A stretch of 64,000 nt of DNA, from positions 1 through 64,000 of the forward strand of contig NZ_JBHYGG010000258.1 in assembly GCF_051859125.1 (NCBI RefSeq), written 5' to 3'. Position numbers and translations under genes: made by a program. Of this stretch, positions 40,881-49,416 are shown piece after piece. A model generated the notes under the pieces. That model searched no databases and was not told where the DNA came from. It saw only the letters and a list, made by a program, of their open reading frames with translations. Each line of letters begins with the position of its first letter. Within the stretch, counting starts at the first letter, position 1. Source of the stretch: Gemmata sp051859125 (GTDB taxonomy: Bacteria; Planctomycetota; Planctomycetia; Gemmatales; Gemmataceae).

Positions 40881-41294
40881 TCACTTCTTGAGGTCGAAGT
40901 CCTTGGTCTGCGTGCCGGGCTTCACGTCGTACCGCAGCTCGGTCGCCGTGTTGTACTTCGCCGGCAGCAGCGGCTCGGTGATCGGCGTCATGGGGCTGTC
41001 CGGCGCGTCGTAGGCCTTCTTCTGCCCCACCACTTTTACCGCGGTGATGCTCACCTTGGTCGCCCCGATGGGCACCCGCGTGGCGGTGTACTTCCCCCCC
41101 TTGATGACACCCCCGCCGCCCGGCGCGTTGCCGTCGGCCGCGTTGAACGAGATGCCGCCCTCCTCGACCGGCTTCCCGTCGAAGGTGACGGACCCGCTGA
41201 CCTCGGCCGACGGCGCGTCGCCGCTGCCGCACCCGGCGGCGGCCCCCAGGCCGACCAGGAACCCGACCGTTGCCGCAATGCGTACCGCGAACAT
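40881..41294 (-). CDS. Small predicted lipoprotein following DUF1559 gene
   Basis: A 137-aa lipoprotein: signal peptide with lipobox (AAAGC at about 21), then a short beta-sandwich with SAEVSGSVTFDGKPVEEGGISF, the carboxypeptidase-regulatory-like strand pattern common in planctomycete lipoproteins. It lies 23 bases after a DUF1559 gene. The pairing recurs at 44919-46244, which suggests that the lipoprotein and the pseudopilin-like protein act together. The start at 41294 is preferred over an ATG nine codons upstream. Confidence 0.8.
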   Translation of the reverse strand: MFAVRIAATVGFLVGLGAAAGCGSGDAPSAEVSGSVTFDGKPVEEGGISFNAADGNAPGGGGVIKGGKYTATRVPIGATKVSITAVKVVGQKKAYDAPDSPMTPITEPLLPAKYNTATELRYDVKPGTQTKDFDLKK

Positions 41295-41317
41295 GGGTGA
41301 TCCTCCGGGTGATCGGG

Positions 41318-42235
41318 TCAATCGAGGGACAGCACTTCGCCGCCGTTCATGGTGCCCGCGGCCTGCCAGTTCGGCTGCGGGGTCCCGTTGCGGACGAACC
41401 GCACGCTGGCGTCGGCCAGCACCGCGTTCACCCCGCCGGTGTGCCGGCTCCGGGCCGCCTGCTGCGCCCCCCCGGCGGTGCAGGGCATGAGCGGGTCGGT
41501 CGTCGCGACGCAGACGTTGTTGTCCGGCGTCGTCGTGTTGGGGGTGTTGATCGTCATGAACTGGAAGTTGGCGAACGCGGAGTCGTCGTTCAGGGAGTCG
41601 CCGCGGCCGTCGAAGTCCGTGTCACCCTTGGCGATCAGCACCTCGGCGAGGAGCAGCGTGTTGCTCGTGCCGTCGCTCACGTCGGTCAGCCGCGTCCGCC
41701 ACGGGACGACCGTGCTCCCGTTGGTCCACCCGAACGGGGCCCGGCCCGCGGCCGAGGTGCCGGTCGAGGTCACGTTCCCCCAGTTCACGACGTAGTTGCA
41801 CCGGCTCCGATAGAACTGGTCCCCTTTCCAGTACGCGCCGGGCCGGTCGCTCGGGCAGAAGTAGATCGGGATTTGGGTGCCGACCGGGGAGCGGGTGTCC
41901 ATGACAACGGTCGCGGGGGGCTGATCGAACCGCTGCGTCTCGGTGTTGCCGTACTGGGCGGCGATGGCGGACTGCTCGACGTACGGCCACAGGTAGACGA
42001 CCCAGGTGTGCCGCGGGGTGCTCGTCGCGCCCATCGGGATCGCGCCGGTCGAGTCGTGGTAGTTGTGGACCGCCAAGCCCCACTGCTTCAGGTTGTTGCT
42101 GCACCGCACCCGCGCGGCGGCCTCGCGGACCTTCTGCACGGCCGGCAGCAGCAGACCGATGAGGATGGCGATGATGGCAATGACCACCAGCAACTCGATG
42201 AGCGTGAACCCACGCGTGGGACGGGAGCGGGGCAC
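41318..42235 (-). CDS. DUF1559 protein with prepilin-type N-terminus
   Basis: A 305-aa member of the DUF1559 family (old name SBP_bac_10), greatly expanded in planctomycetes. The N-terminus RGFTLIELLVVIAIIAILIG is a type IV prepilin/pseudopilin signal. VREAAARVRCSNNLKQWGLAVHNYHDS follows. The C-terminal block ADASVRFVRNGTPQPNW is the family's H-x-DG-like end. The GTG start at 42235 has AGGAGA five bases upstream; it is preferred over an upstream start at 42319, which would add 28 residues before the prepilin peptide. Localisation in the envelope is expected; function is unknown. Confidence 0.92.
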   Translation of the reverse strand: MPRSRPTRGFTLIELLVVIAIIAILIGLLLPAVQKVREAAARVRCSNNLKQWGLAVHNYHDSTGAIPMGATSTPRHTWVVYLWPYVEQSAIAAQYGNTETQRFDQPPATVVMDTRSPVGTQIPIYFCPSDRPGAYWKGDQFYRSRCNYVVNWGNVTSTGTSAAGRAPFGWTNGSTVVPWRTRLTDVSDGTSNTLLLAEVLIAKGDTDFDGRGDSLNDDSAFANFQFMTINTPNTTTPDNNVCVATTDPLMPCTAGGAQQAARSRHTGGVNAVLADASVRFVRNGTPQPNWQAAGTMNGGEVLSLD

Positions 42236-42414
42236 GGTACTCTCCTGTGCGGCGAACGCCGGGGTCGTTGCGGTGCGGGTCCGGACCTGTGGGCGGCGGC
42301 AGAACGGGCGTGTCGCCACCGCGACCGATCAATGAAAGGTAATTGAAGGATAAGCGAAGCGGGCCGGGGGCGGGTATCACGCGAACGCGGGGCGGGTGCG
42401 GCCCTGTCGCGCCG

Positions 42415-44880
42415 TCAGGGGACGGGGTCGGGGGCCCCGGCGGCCCCGTCCGAGCCGTCACGGCCGTCCAGCCCGTCCAGCCCGTCCAGGACGGCCCGCA
42501 CCTTCCGGGCCAGGGACCTGGGGGTGTAAGGCTTCTGGAGGAACGCGACCCCGTCGCCGTCCACCCCGTGCGGGACAATGGCCCCGTCGGTGTACCCGCT
42601 GACGAAGAGCACCCGGGTCACCGGGCGGCGGGCGCGGAGGGCCGCGGCCACGTCCCGGCCCCCCATCCCGGGCATCACCACGTCCGTCACCAACAGGTCG
42701 ATCGGGTCCGCGCACCCGTCGGCGATCCGCACCGCCTCGGCCCCGCTCGCGGCCTCCAGCACCCGGTATCCCACGCCCTCCAGGGCGGCCCGCGCCAGGC
42801 GCCGCACCGCCAGCTCGTCCTCGACGAGGAGGACGAGTTCCGAGCCGCGGGGCGCGCCGGGGCCGGCGCCGGCCCGCGGGCCGGGGGCCCGGGGGTCCGG
42901 GCCGTCCACCGCCGGGAGCAGCACCGAGAACGTCGTCCCCTCGCCGAGCTTGGTCTCGACCCCCACGTGCCCGCCGGCCTGGGACACGATGCCGTGGACG
43001 GTCGCCAGCCCGAGCCCGGTCCCCTGGCCGACGCCCTTGGTGGTGAAGAACGGCTCGAACAGCTTCGCCCGCACCCCGTCGGTCATCCCGGTCCCGGTGT
43101 CGGACACCGCCAGTTCGGCGTACCGGCCGGGCCGCCGGTCCGCCCCCGCGGCGACCTCGACGTTCCGCGTCCGCACGGTCAGCCGGCCGCCCCGGGGCAT
43201 GGCGTCGCGGGCGTTCACCGCCAGGTTGACCACCACCTGCTCGACCTGGCCCCGGTCGGCCCGCACCCGGTGCAGCCCGTCGGCCAAGTCCGTCGCGAGG
43301 ACCACGTCCGCGCCGATCAGCCGCCCGAGCATCTTCCCGACCTGGGCCACCACGTCGTTGAGGTCGAGGACCTTCGGCTCGACGATCGACTTGCGGCTGA
43401 ACGCCAGGAGCTGGGCGGTGAGGGCCGCGGCGCGCTCGCCGGCGTTGCGGACCTCGCCGGCCGCCTCCCGCAGCGCCCCCCCCGCGGGGAGGCCTTCGAG
43501 GAGCAGGTCGGTGAACCCGTTGATGACGGTGAGCAGGTTGTTGAAGTCGTGGGCGACGCCGCCGGCCAGTTGCCCGAACGCCTCCATCTTCTGCGCCTGG
43601 CGGTACTGGGCCTCGACGGCCCGCCACTCGGTGACGTCCCAAGTGAGCCCGAGGAGGCTCCCGTCCCGCAGCAGCGTCAGCGTGTACCGGACGACGCGGG
43701 GGGCGCCGGCGACCGCGACGGTCCGCTCGCCCTCGGCCCGGCCCTCGGCCCGCGCCCGCTGGTCGTCCGCGGCGTGGGCCGCCGCGTCGGGGTCGGCGGC
43801 GAACAGTTCGGCCTCGGTCCGGCCGACGACGTCGGCCGCGCCCCGCCCGACCAGGCGGCAGAAGGCCGGGTTGGCCGCGAGGAACCGGCCGTCCCGGTCC
43901 TTGAGGTACACCCCCTGGTCCAGGTTCTCGGTCAGCGACCGGTGCAGGGCCTCGCTCCGCTGCAGCGCGCCCTGCGCCGCCTCCCGCTCGCGGATCTCCC
44001 GCTCGAGGTCGGCCGCGTGCCGGCGGGTGGCCCGGACCGCGGCGGCGGCGAGCGTGAGGAGCGTCGTGGCCAGGAGGCCCACCGCCAGCGACAGGGCCGG
44101 GAGCGGTGTCCTCTCCCCCTCAACGACCTCGGGGGTCGGCCAGGCGTGGAGCCGCCACGGGCGGCCGACGGCGTCGACCGGGAGGGACTGCTCCAGCCCG
44201 CGGTACGCGTCCTCCGCCGCCCGGCGGGCGTACACCTCCTCGGCCCCGTCGGTGACCGCCAGCGCGTACCCCGCGGCGACGTTCGCGTGCAGGACGGCGT
44301 CGATCCACCGGTCGGCCCGGAGCACGGCGACGAGCCCGCCCCGCGGGCTCCCCGGCTCGTGCGGGGCGAACAACAGGATCGTGCGGGTGCCGCCCCACGC
44401 CGACCGGAGGGGGTAGCAGAGGGCGGGCGTGCCCTCCCGGAGCGCGGCCCCCAGGGCCGGGCCGCCGCCGAGGTCCGCCACCGTCCGGGCCCCGGCCCCC
44501 GTCTCGTCGACCCAGTGGACCGCGTCGCCGGGGCCGACCCGCGCCACCCCGGCGCACCCGGGCCGGGCCTCGGCGTACGCCGCGGCCTCCCGCCGCGCGC
44601 GGCCGTCGCCCAGGGCGTCCCAGTGCCGGGCGACCTGGCCCAGGGCCCGGGTGCCGTCCCCGACGTCCGCCTCGAGCTGGTGCGCCGCGGCGGCGAGTTC
44701 GGACTGGACCGACCGGTGGACCCGCCGGACCTGTTGGTCCTCCAGCGCCCGCCACAAGAGGAAGCTGGCGGCGAGGCCGACCAGGCAGGTGGCTACCGGG
44801 GCCAGCGCCGGTGCGACCGCACGGGCCAGGAGGGCCAGGCGGGCCAGGCGGGCGGCCGCGACGGTCGGGGCGAGGGGCAT
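42415..44880 (-). CDS. Hybrid sensor histidine kinase with extracytoplasmic sensor, PAS and receiver domains
   Basis: An 821-aa hybrid kinase. Two transmembrane helices (about 24-44 and 265-290) enclose a CHASE-type extracytoplasmic sensor. A PAS domain follows (about 315-435, NLDQGVYLKDRDGRFLAAN), then HisKA with the phospho-His in LAGGVAHDFNNLLTVI, HATPase boxes VVNLAVNARDAM (N), DTGTGM (G1), FEPFFTTK (F) and GQGTGLGLATVHG (G2), and a C-terminal receiver (about 690-810) with phospho-Asp in LLVTDVVMPGMGG and Lys in FLQKPY. It follows the lipoprotein gene by 38 bases, so the DUF1559-lipoprotein pair and kinase may be one unit. No separate output regulator lies nearby. Confidence 0.93.
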   Translation of the reverse strand: MPLAPTVAAARLARLALLARAVAPALAPVATCLVGLAASFLLWRALEDQQVRRVHRSVQSELAAAAHQLEADVGDGTRALGQVARHWDALGDGRARREAAAYAEARPGCAGVARVGPGDAVHWVDETGAGARTVADLGGGPALGAALREGTPALCYPLRSAWGGTRTILLFAPHEPGSPRGGLVAVLRADRWIDAVLHANVAAGYALAVTDGAEEVYARRAAEDAYRGLEQSLPVDAVGRPWRLHAWPTPEVVEGERTPLPALSLAVGLLATTLLTLAAAAVRATRRHAADLEREIREREAAQGALQRSEALHRSLTENLDQGVYLKDRDGRFLAANPAFCRLVGRGAADVVGRTEAELFAADPDAAAHAADDQRARAEGRAEGERTVAVAGAPRVVRYTLTLLRDGSLLGLTWDVTEWRAVEAQYRQAQKMEAFGQLAGGVAHDFNNLLTVINGFTDLLLEGLPAGGALREAAGEVRNAGERAAALTAQLLAFSRKSIVEPKVLDLNDVVAQVGKMLGRLIGADVVLATDLADGLHRVRADRGQVEQVVVNLAVNARDAMPRGGRLTVRTRNVEVAAGADRRPGRYAELAVSDTGTGMTDGVRAKLFEPFFTTKGVGQGTGLGLATVHGIVSQAGGHVGVETKLGEGTTFSVLLPAVDGPDPRAPGPRAGAGPGAPRGSELVLLVEDELAVRRLARAALEGVGYRVLEAASGAEAVRIADGCADPIDLLVTDVVMPGMGGRDVAAALRARRPVTRVLFVSGYTDGAIVPHGVDGDGVAFLQKPYTPRSLARKVRAVLDGLDGLDGRDGSDGAAGAPDPVP

Positions 44881-44918
44881 GTCGGGACCCGGGTGGCGGG
44901 ACGCGCCGCGGGGGCGGG

Positions 44919-45329
44919 TCAGGGGCTCAGTTCGATGTCGTACACGACCCGCCCCCGGGTCACCCGGACGGCGAGGCCGGACTCCTCGGGGACCGTGTAC
45001 CGCGGCGGGATGCCGAGTGGCGGCCCCGGGGGGAGTTCGTCCGGGCGGAGCGGCCGGCCCCCCATCTGGACGGCGTCCGCGGGCGGGGAGAAGCGGAGGG
45101 CCACCGCGGCGTCCCCGGCCGGCACGTTCGGGATCGCGTACGCCCCGTCCGGGCCGAGGACGCCGCGGGCGATCCGCTTGCCCGGGCAGAACAGCACGAC
45201 CGACCCGCCGGTGACGGGCCGGCCCCGGAACGTGACCCGGCCCGCGACCTCCCCCGCCCCCGGCCCGCACCCGGCGAGCGGCGCGGCGAGTACGGCGGCG
45301 GCGACGAGGCGGAGGCAGCGCGGCCCCAT
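44919..45329 (-). CDS. Small predicted lipoprotein, second DUF1559-linked copy
   Basis: A 136-aa lipoprotein with signal peptide and lipobox (PLAGC at about 21), then GEVAGRVTFRGRPVTGGSVVLF and a YAIPNVPAGDAAVAL segment, the carboxypeptidase-regulatory-like fold. Its sequence plan matches the lipoprotein at 40881-41294. It starts nine bases after the DUF1559 stop and is followed by the hybrid kinase. Confidence 0.82.
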   Translation of the reverse strand: MGPRCLRLVAAAVLAAPLAGCGPGAGEVAGRVTFRGRPVTGGSVVLFCPGKRIARGVLGPDGAYAIPNVPAGDAAVALRFSPPADAVQMGGRPLRPDELPPGPPLGIPPRYTVPEESGLAVRVTRGRVVYDIELSP

Positions 45330-45338
45330 AGTGGTCCC

Positions 45339-46244
45339 TCAGAGAGCGTCCGCAGGAACGACCTCGCCGCCGGCCGGGGTACACAGGTACCACCACGTCA
45401 GCGCCGTCACGCCGGCCGACAGGAACCGGACTCCCCCGTCGGCCATCCCGACCATGATCCCGCCCTCGTGCGGGGAGGAGGCGAGCGTCGGGTCGCAGTT
45501 CCCGTCGTGGGGGTGCGGGCGGACCTGGAACTTCGAGGCCGGCCCGGTGCTGTGGTCGTTCCACGACACGCTGAACCCGGCGGCGTACGCGTGGTGGCCC
45601 TTGCCCACCAGGAAATACGCCCACAGCGTCCCCCCGACCGGGTACTCGGCGTTATAGCACTGGGCGTACTTCTCCGTCATCAGGAGGGTGTTCGAGATCC
45701 CGTCCGGGAAGTCGGTGTGCAACCGGGCGTAGTTCTGCGGCGACTTGGTCGCGCCCTTGTAGTCGACCGAAAAGACGACCTGCGCGTTGACCGCGTAGCT
45801 GGCCACGCCCCACACGTTCCCGGCGACGTCGGTCGCCGTTCGGTCCGGCGGCGCGCTCGGGTCCGACGGGCACACGTACAGCGGCACCGGCTGGCGGTAC
45901 ACCCGGTGCCTGCCCACGAACTTGTGCCCGGAGAACGCGGACTCCTCGTAGAGCGCCTGCTGCTCCACGTACGGGAGCAGGTGGTAGAAGTACGTGCCGT
46001 ACCGGTCGAGACCATCGGGGTAATCGCCGACGCCCGGGGGCAGCGACCCGCGGGCGGCGTGCGCGGCGTGCGCGGCCTGCACCACCTGGCGGAGGTTCGC
46101 CTGGCACCGCACCCGGTCGGCCGCCAGGCGCGTGCGCTGCACGGCCCCGAGGACGAGGCCGAACAGGACGGACAGGAGGGCCACGGCGGCGAGCAACTCG
46201 ATCAGGGAGAACCCGCCGCGCGGCGGGGTGCGGTTGGGGCACAT
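45339..46244 (-). CDS. DUF1559 protein with prepilin-type N-terminus, second copy
   Basis: A 301-aa DUF1559 protein. Prepilin-type N-terminus RGGFSLIELLAAVALLSVLFG, then LAADRVRCQANLRQVVQAAHAAH. Later segments include YHLLPYVEQQALYEES and VYVCPSDPS-like LYVCPSDPSAPP, and the C-terminal MVGMADGGVRFLSAGVT holds the family DG motif. ATG at 46244 is chosen since the prepilin motif begins 11 residues in; the frame is open upstream but reads low-complexity Arg-rich sequence. It leads a three-gene unit with a lipoprotein and the hybrid kinase. Confidence 0.92.
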   Translation of the reverse strand: MCPNRTPPRGGFSLIELLAAVALLSVLFGLVLGAVQRTRLAADRVRCQANLRQVVQAAHAAHAARGSLPPGVGDYPDGLDRYGTYFYHLLPYVEQQALYEESAFSGHKFVGRHRVYRQPVPLYVCPSDPSAPPDRTATDVAGNVWGVASYAVNAQVVFSVDYKGATKSPQNYARLHTDFPDGISNTLLMTEKYAQCYNAEYPVGGTLWAYFLVGKGHHAYAAGFSVSWNDHSTGPASKFQVRPHPHDGNCDPTLASSPHEGGIMVGMADGGVRFLSAGVTALTWWYLCTPAGGEVVPADAL

Positions 46245-46632
46245 GGTCGTCCAGGGCGAAATGGGGGCGGAGGACGGGCACGACGAGTCTAGAACGCCCC
46301 TGAGTCGCACGCGCGTCGGGAAGTTCGGAGAGTTTGCGGCGCGACCAAAGATGCCCGCGGATTCCGCTTTCCGCCGAGTATTCTGGCGGGCGCAGAACCC
46401 CTTGCCGGTGCGCCGCAGCAGTGTGCCCAGTCGGGCTTGGCGCGCCTCGCGGGCTTGTTCACGGGCGGTGGCGCGGTAGAATCGCTTTCGTACACGGCGG
46501 CCGTTCCCCGAAAACGGTCGCCGAGGACGCGGACGAGGGCATGAGCGACGCCCCGGCCAACTTCGAAGTGAGTGGGCGTCGAAAGTCTGTGGAGCGACAC
46601 GACCGCACGACATCTCGGATCTCGCACGTTTT
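46245..46632. other. Gene-free region upstream of tRNA-Arg
   Basis: About 390 bases between the divergent DUF1559 gene and the tRNA gene. Frames crossing it are Arg-rich and incoherent. Promoters of both flanking genes are expected here, but I could not place them with confidence. Confidence 0.5.
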
Positions 46633-46706
46633 GCACCCGTAGCTCAACTGGATAGAGCATCGGTCTTCGGAACCGAGGGTTAGAGGTTCAAATCCTCTCG
46701 GGTGTA
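46633..46706 (+). tRNA. tRNA-Arg (anticodon UCG)
   Basis: A 74-base cloverleaf: acceptor GCACCCG pairs with CGGGTGT (one G-U), D-stem GCTC/GAGC, anticodon stem TCGGT/ACCGA with loop CTTCGGA giving anticodon TCG, T-arm AGAGG-TTCAAAT-CCTCT, discriminator A. CCA is not encoded. It decodes CGA. The accessory region starts directly downstream, so its 3' end is a candidate integration site. Confidence 0.95.
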
Positions 46707-46765
46707 CTGGAAAGCCAAGAGTTTTATAATCCCACCTCGAACGAGTGCAGGGAACTCTGCAGGAA

Positions 46766-46794
46766 ACATCCCGGTTATGACCGGGGTGTTTTCG
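46766..46794 (+). terminator. Rho-independent terminator after tRNA-Arg
   Basis: A 10-bp stem with one G-U (46766-46775 with 46780-46789), loop TATG, followed by TTTCG. It lies 60 bases past the tRNA and would end its transcript. Confidence 0.75.
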
Positions 46795-47045
46795 TTCTCT
46801 GTGGCAGATCTCGCCCCGTCGAACACATGCTTCGCCGCCTGCTCTGTCGAATTGCTTCGGGGATGTGCTGCCCCTGACCCTGTCGATAGGGCCCGGTTGT
46901 ACGGGTCGGCTCCCTGAGCCCCTAACGCCGGGGACAGAGGCCGTCTGCACGCCCTTGAGCGCGGCCGCCCGACATGAAGCCTGCCCCAGTGCAGGAAAGG
47001 CTCCCATAAGCTCGTGTGTTGGCCGACTCCGTTTTACCCCTATCC
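46795..47045. other. Gene-free stretch at the start of the island
   Basis: No coherent reading frame, RNA or repeat is seen. Composition is less GC-biased than the backbone. It may be residue of earlier insertions beside the tRNA. Confidence 0.4.
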
Positions 47046-47205
47046 CTAACGCCCCCGATACCGCTTCGAGTTCGGCCCTTTACTAGCCACTGCGTCCCGA
47101 ATTCCTGCTGAGTAGTCCCAGAACTCGTCCTTCGTGATGTTCGGTACCTTGTTCCGATCGGAGGCCGCCTGGAGGATGCTGATCTCGTCGTGCCCGAGAT
47201 ACTCC
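47046..47205 (-). pseudogene. C-terminal fragment of an unrecognised protein
   Basis: On the minus strand about 50 residues read as normal protein (LGHDEISILQAASDRNK, then VPNITKDEFWDYSAGIRDAV and a basic end SKRYRGR before a stop). Upstream of about 47205 the frame changes to a shadow of the plus-strand gene. It therefore looks like a 3' gene end cut by a recombination junction. The family is not recognised; phage or mobile-element origin is inferred from the context. Confidence 0.4.
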
Positions 47206-47577
47206 GCCCGCTGGGAGCTGTACCACAAGGAGCACGAGGAGCGGCAGCAGCAGGTTCTCGACGGCATCGCCCACACCTTCGAGCAGCTCGCCGCGACGTT
47301 CCAGAAGCAGCTCGAAGACGACTTCAAAACCATTCGGGACAACGGCCCGAAGGAGCCGATCAGGCTCCTCGCCGAGAAGCGGCTGTTCAAGTTCTTCGGC
47401 ACGATGGATTCCGTGGACAAGTTCTACCGCATGTACCTCCGTGCCCGCGGCCTGTCCGAGCGTATCACGAATACTAATATAACTGCATACACAGCAAAGA
47501 CTTACGACGAACTTGAAGAGGCGATGCCGAAGCCTAAATCGCCGGAGGAGGCGAGAAGGCTTGCGGAGAGTGCCTGA
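47134..47577 (+). CDS. Small helical protein of unknown function, possibly N-terminally truncated
   Basis: The open frame is 147 aa. From about residue 24 on it has the composition of a real, charged alpha-helical protein (RWELYHKEHEERQQQVLDG, FQKQLEDDFKTIRDNGPKEPI, FGTMDSVDKFYRMYLRARG). The first 23 residues are antisense to the minus-strand fragment and are probably not original; the true start may be lost or a non-ATG codon near 47200. It lies 166 bases before the ParA-like gene on the same strand and could be part of that unit. Function unknown. Confidence 0.5.
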   Translation: MMFGTLFRSEAAWRMLISSCPRYSARWELYHKEHEERQQQVLDGIAHTFEQLAATFQKQLEDDFKTIRDNGPKEPIRLLAEKRLFKFFGTMDSVDKFYRMYLRARGLSERITNTNITAYTAKTYDELEEAMPKPKSPEEARRLAESA

Positions 47578-47743
47578 TCGGTGGAAGGGGACAGGTCGAT
47601 TTGTTAGGATTGTTGTTGAATCGCGTCGCATCGCGTGAGGATGGCAGGCGCCCCGCTCAAGGAGGCCGCGCGGTCGTTGAACTCCTCAGTGATCGGGCTG
47701 CACTCCGGGCGCAAGCCGCACCGGGCGTCGGAAGGGAACTGCG

Positions 47744-48784
47744 ATGGCAAAGCGAATTTCGCTCTTCAACCACAAGGGCGGCGTCAGCAAGACGACGACG
47801 ACCTTCAATCTCGGTTGGATGATGGCGAGCAAGGGGAAGAAGGTCATCGTCGTTGACGGTGATCCCCAATGCAACCTGACGGGAATGATCACGGGCTTCA
47901 AAGGCGCTACGGACCTCGAAAAGCTCTACCAGCAGCCCGGCGTACATAACATTCGTGACGGATTGGCCCCGGCCTTCGAATCGCGCCCCTCTCCGATCGT
48001 CCCCGTCGATTGCCTCCAAGTTCCTGGACAGCCGAACATGTTTCTGCTCCCCGGCCACATCGGGCTGTCCGAATACGAGGTGACACTGGGAATCTCGCAG
48101 GAACTGTCCGGGTCGCTCGTGACGCTGCAAAACCTGCCGGGCTCGCTCAGCCACCTGCTCAACGTGACCGCGGACAAGTACGGCGCCGACTATCTGCTCA
48201 TCGACATGAGCCCGAGCCTCGGGCCGGTGAACCAGAATCTCCTCTCGACCAGCGACTTCTTTCTGGTCCCTATGACGCCGGATTACTTCTCGGTCATGGC
48301 GACCGATTCTTTGGCGTCGATTCTCCCCAAGTGGCGGGCGTGGTCGGTGAAGGCTCAGCAGCAAGCTGTGCTTCAGAACGCCATCTACCCCTATCCAAAA
48401 ATGGCACCCAAGTTCCTCGGGACAGTCGTGCAGAGGTATCGGTTGCGCGCCGGTAAGCCGTCCAGAGCCTTCGAGGAATGGATTAACGAGATCGAAAAGG
48501 GCGTGAAAATGAAGCTGCTCCCCGTACTGCGGGCGAACGACATGCTCCTACCCCCGGATGTGTACGCCAAGGCGGGGGTAGATTTGGGCAAGCCGACGAT
48601 GCAAATGTCAGACTTCAACGGCCTCATCGCGCTGTCTCAAAAGTACCAGAAGCCTGTGTTCGATCTTTCCGATGAAGAACTGGGTCAGGTGGGCGTTGTT
48701 CTCGCAGGAACCAAGGAGTCGATGGGTGAGTTCCGCAAGCTGTATTCGGAAGGTGCGGACAAAATCATCTCGATGACCGTGTGA
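47744..48784 (+). CDS. ParA/MinD-family ATPase
   Basis: A 346-aa deviant-Walker ATPase. The P-loop is KGGVSKTT (11-18) with the signature Lys, followed by VIVVDGDPQCNLTG (acidic residues near 38-40) and YLLIDMSPSLGPVNQNLL (Walker B-like). It is longer than most plasmid ParA proteins. AAGGGA lies six bases before the ATG. No ParB gene, parS-like repeat or replication gene is near, and the next gene, six bases on, is a HEPN protein, so a role other than partition is likely. Lower GC than the backbone. ATPase family assignment is firm; partner function is inferred. Confidence 0.9.
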   Translation: MAKRISLFNHKGGVSKTTTTFNLGWMMASKGKKVIVVDGDPQCNLTGMITGFKGATDLEKLYQQPGVHNIRDGLAPAFESRPSPIVPVDCLQVPGQPNMFLLPGHIGLSEYEVTLGISQELSGSLVTLQNLPGSLSHLLNVTADKYGADYLLIDMSPSLGPVNQNLLSTSDFFLVPMTPDYFSVMATDSLASILPKWRAWSVKAQQQAVLQNAIYPYPKMAPKFLGTVVQRYRLRAGKPSRAFEEWINEIEKGVKMKLLPVLRANDMLLPPDVYAKAGVDLGKPTMQMSDFNGLIALSQKYQKPVFDLSDEELGQVGVVLAGTKESMGEFRKLYSEGADKIISMTV

Positions 48785-48790
48785 CGCCCC

Positions 48791-49393
48791 ATGCAATCCG
48801 CACTCGATCAGTTCCGATCCAATATTCTGCGCGTTCGGAATCTTTACAACTTGCATGCGTACTTCGCCGGAGTTACGACGTCGGCGTTGGATCTGAGTGA
48901 CCTGCTGCGCACGCAGATTGTTCTGTGCGTGAGCGCCCTCGACCACTACGTCCACGAGCTTACGAGGCTCGGGATGATCGAGGTTCTTGAGGGGAAAAGA
49001 GCTCGAACGCCGCATTTTCTGCGCTTCCCAGTCAGTCTCGACGGGGCTATCGCGGGCATCGCGTCCCCGGCGGTTTCGGCGTGGCTGGACACAGAGATTC
49101 GAACCCGACATGGGTATTTGTCCTTTCAGCAAGCCGACAAGATCGCCGACGCGATTCGTCTGATCTCGGCAGCCGAGCTCTGGAATGAGTTGGGAACACG
49201 TCTGGGGCAGACGCCAAAGGATCTCAAGAATCGTCTGCAGTTGATCGTCGAACGCCGTAATAAAATCGCTCACGAGGCGGACATCGACCCCAGCTTCCCA
49301 GGCGTCACATGGCCAATCGCGCCGGCAGACGCCGCGAGCGCGACTGATTTTGTCGAACAGATTTGCGAAACCATACATGTCGTGGTTGTGTAG
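48791..49393 (+). CDS. HEPN-domain protein, RiboL-PSP-HEPN-like (putative RNase toxin)
   Basis: A 200-aa protein with a helical layout and the HEPN catalytic signature R156-N-K-I-A-H161 (Rx4H) in LIVERRNKIAHEADIDPSF. The earlier VSALDHYVHEL segment is also typical of the RiboL-PSP-HEPN group. HEPN proteins with this motif are metal-independent RNases in toxin-antitoxin, CRISPR and abortive-infection systems. It starts six bases after the ParA-like stop without its own clear ribosome binding site, so translation is probably coupled. The pairing suggests an ATPase-controlled RNase effector. Family call is good; the toxic role is inferred. Confidence 0.82.
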   Translation: MQSALDQFRSNILRVRNLYNLHAYFAGVTTSALDLSDLLRTQIVLCVSALDHYVHELTRLGMIEVLEGKRARTPHFLRFPVSLDGAIAGIASPAVSAWLDTEIRTRHGYLSFQQADKIADAIRLISAAELWNELGTRLGQTPKDLKNRLQLIVERRNKIAHEADIDPSFPGVTWPIAPADAASATDFVEQICETIHVVVV

Positions 49394-49416
49394 ATCGGCT
49401 GTCGCGGGAAACCAAC

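Noticed and set aside
42343..45657. 1104-codon plus-strand open frame
   Set aside because: Antisense to the hybrid kinase and DUF1559 genes; low-complexity Gly/Pro/Arg.
47744..48784. Plasmid partition locus
   Set aside because: No ParB, parS-like iterons or replication initiator near; the immediate partner is a HEPN protein.
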